Assembly (NCBI GenBank): GCA_934486875.1
Contig: CAKSPU010000074.1
Span: forward strand, 1 to 5,609
Reading direction: 5' to 3'
Length of the DNA: 5,609 nt
Origin: an uncultured Oscillospiraceae bacterium
GTDB lineage: Bacteria; Bacillota; Clostridia; Oscillospirales; Ruminococcaceae
Shown here piece by piece: positions 5,177 through 5,609 of this stretch (positions are counted from its first letter, which is position 1; each line of letters opens with the position of its first letter). The position numbers and the translations under genes were made by a program. A model generated the notes under the pieces. That model made no database searches. It was not told where the DNA came from and worked only from the letters and a program-made list of their open reading frames with translations.

Positions 5177-5609
5177 ATGAGTTTTTTTGATAATGAAAAA
5201 AAGAAGCAAAGAAACAAGCAGATTCAGCTCCAGAACATTATTCTTGAAATAGACGAGAAAAAGCTTCAGGTTTCCGAGGAATTTCTCGATAAAATGACAA
5301 AAATTTACATAAGCAGGTATATGAAAATCGTCAACGATAATATGGCGAACATCAACAAAGTCACAAACATCGGTCTGCTTTTCAAGAAGTATGACTGCAT
5401 TATGAAGAACCTTGACGAGCTTATCAAGATCGAAGACCTTTACAAGTTTCGTCACCCGACTCCCTCCGAATACAAGGAAATGACTGAAGCGCATCTTAAC
5501 GGCTTCATTATGTCTCTTATCAGCCGTGAATGGCGAAAGATCGCACCGCAGAACAACAGTGAAGCGGCTGATCCTATATTTGAACGGAAATGGAGAAACT
5601 TTTTTGACT
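5177..5609 (+). CDS. Unidentified charged helical protein (3' truncated by the window edge)
   Basis: An open frame of 144 codons begins at ATG 5177 (MSFFDNEKKKQ) and runs off the window without a stop. AAAGGA (5162-5167) lies 9 bases upstream and a good promoter lies at 5111-5139. The codon style matches the neighbouring genes. The visible part is rich in Lys, Glu, Asn and Ile, with no signal peptide or membrane segment. Residues about 8-60 and 66-90 look mainly alpha-helical and may form a coiled coil or helical bundle. Residues 93-99 (HPTPSEY) break the helix, and another helical stretch follows (about 100-122). Only one cysteine (C74) is present and no catalytic motif is seen. I do not recognise a family. 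It is probably cytoplasmic, and its neighbours do not suggest a function. Confidence 0.8.
   Translation, partial: MSFFDNEKKKQRNKQIQLQNIILEIDEKKLQVSEEFLDKMTKIYISRYMKIVNDNMANINKVTNIGLLFKKYDCIMKNLDELIKIEDLYKFRHPTPSEYKEMTEAHLNGFIMSLISREWRKIAPQNNSEAADPIFERKWRNFFD

Noticed and set aside
4940..5494. Antisense reading frame crossing the queF end, its terminator and the last gene
   Set aside because: It reads through a 14-bp terminator hairpin and a good + strand promoter. The + strand frame from 5177 has a proper start and ribosome site.
1..5609. CRISPR arrays, transposons, phage genes, tRNA or rRNA
   Set aside because: No spaced repeat array, transposase or integrase motif, terminal repeats, or cloverleaf/rRNA signature was seen on either strand.

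Overview
The window reads as chromosomal DNA of a low-to-moderate GC Firmicute, most likely a gut or rumen clostridial relative of Ruminococcus (Oscillospiraceae). This is inferred from strong GGAGG-type ribosome sites, near-consensus sigma-A promoters with 17-bp spacers, the codon style, and the pairing of UBA-like domains with DUF4342-type membrane domains. I could not test the taxonomy by search. All supported genes lie on the + strand, and no stretch over 300 bases is without a gene.

Layout. Bases 1-66 are the last 21 codons of an unidentified upstream gene. A 106-base gap holds a -10 element and TTTAATC repeats. Next comes a small membrane protein with an N-terminal UBA-like helical domain (173-685), followed by a hairpin that is probably a terminator. 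A sigma-A promoter (746-774) then starts a tight five-gene cluster: a second, paralogous UBA-like/DUF4342 membrane protein (825-1265), an OmpR/PhoB-type response regulator (1281-1964), a cytoplasmic alpha/beta-hydrolase of lipase type (1951-2769), a membrane sensor histidine kinase (2786-4105) and a thioredoxin (4120-4428). Genes in this run overlap or are separated by 14-16 bases.

A consensus promoter whose -35 box contains the thioredoxin stop codon drives queF (4533-5030), the NADPH-dependent preQ0 reductase of queuosine biosynthesis. Its leader of about 73 bases can fold into competing structures, one of which pairs with the queF ribosome site. This makes it a candidate cis-regulatory RNA. 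A strong intrinsic terminator (5045-5098) closes queF. A new promoter then serves an unidentified gene that runs off the right edge (5177 onward).

How the genes may work together. The regulator and kinase form a two-component pair, split by a lipase-like enzyme and preceded by a UBA/DUF4342 membrane protein. This suggests, without proving it, a membrane or envelope-lipid sensing and response unit. Thioredoxin sits directly before queF, and this QueF keeps the second cysteine that is known to form a protective disulfide with the catalytic cysteine, so a redox link is plausible. No mobile element, CRISPR array, tRNA or rRNA was seen.
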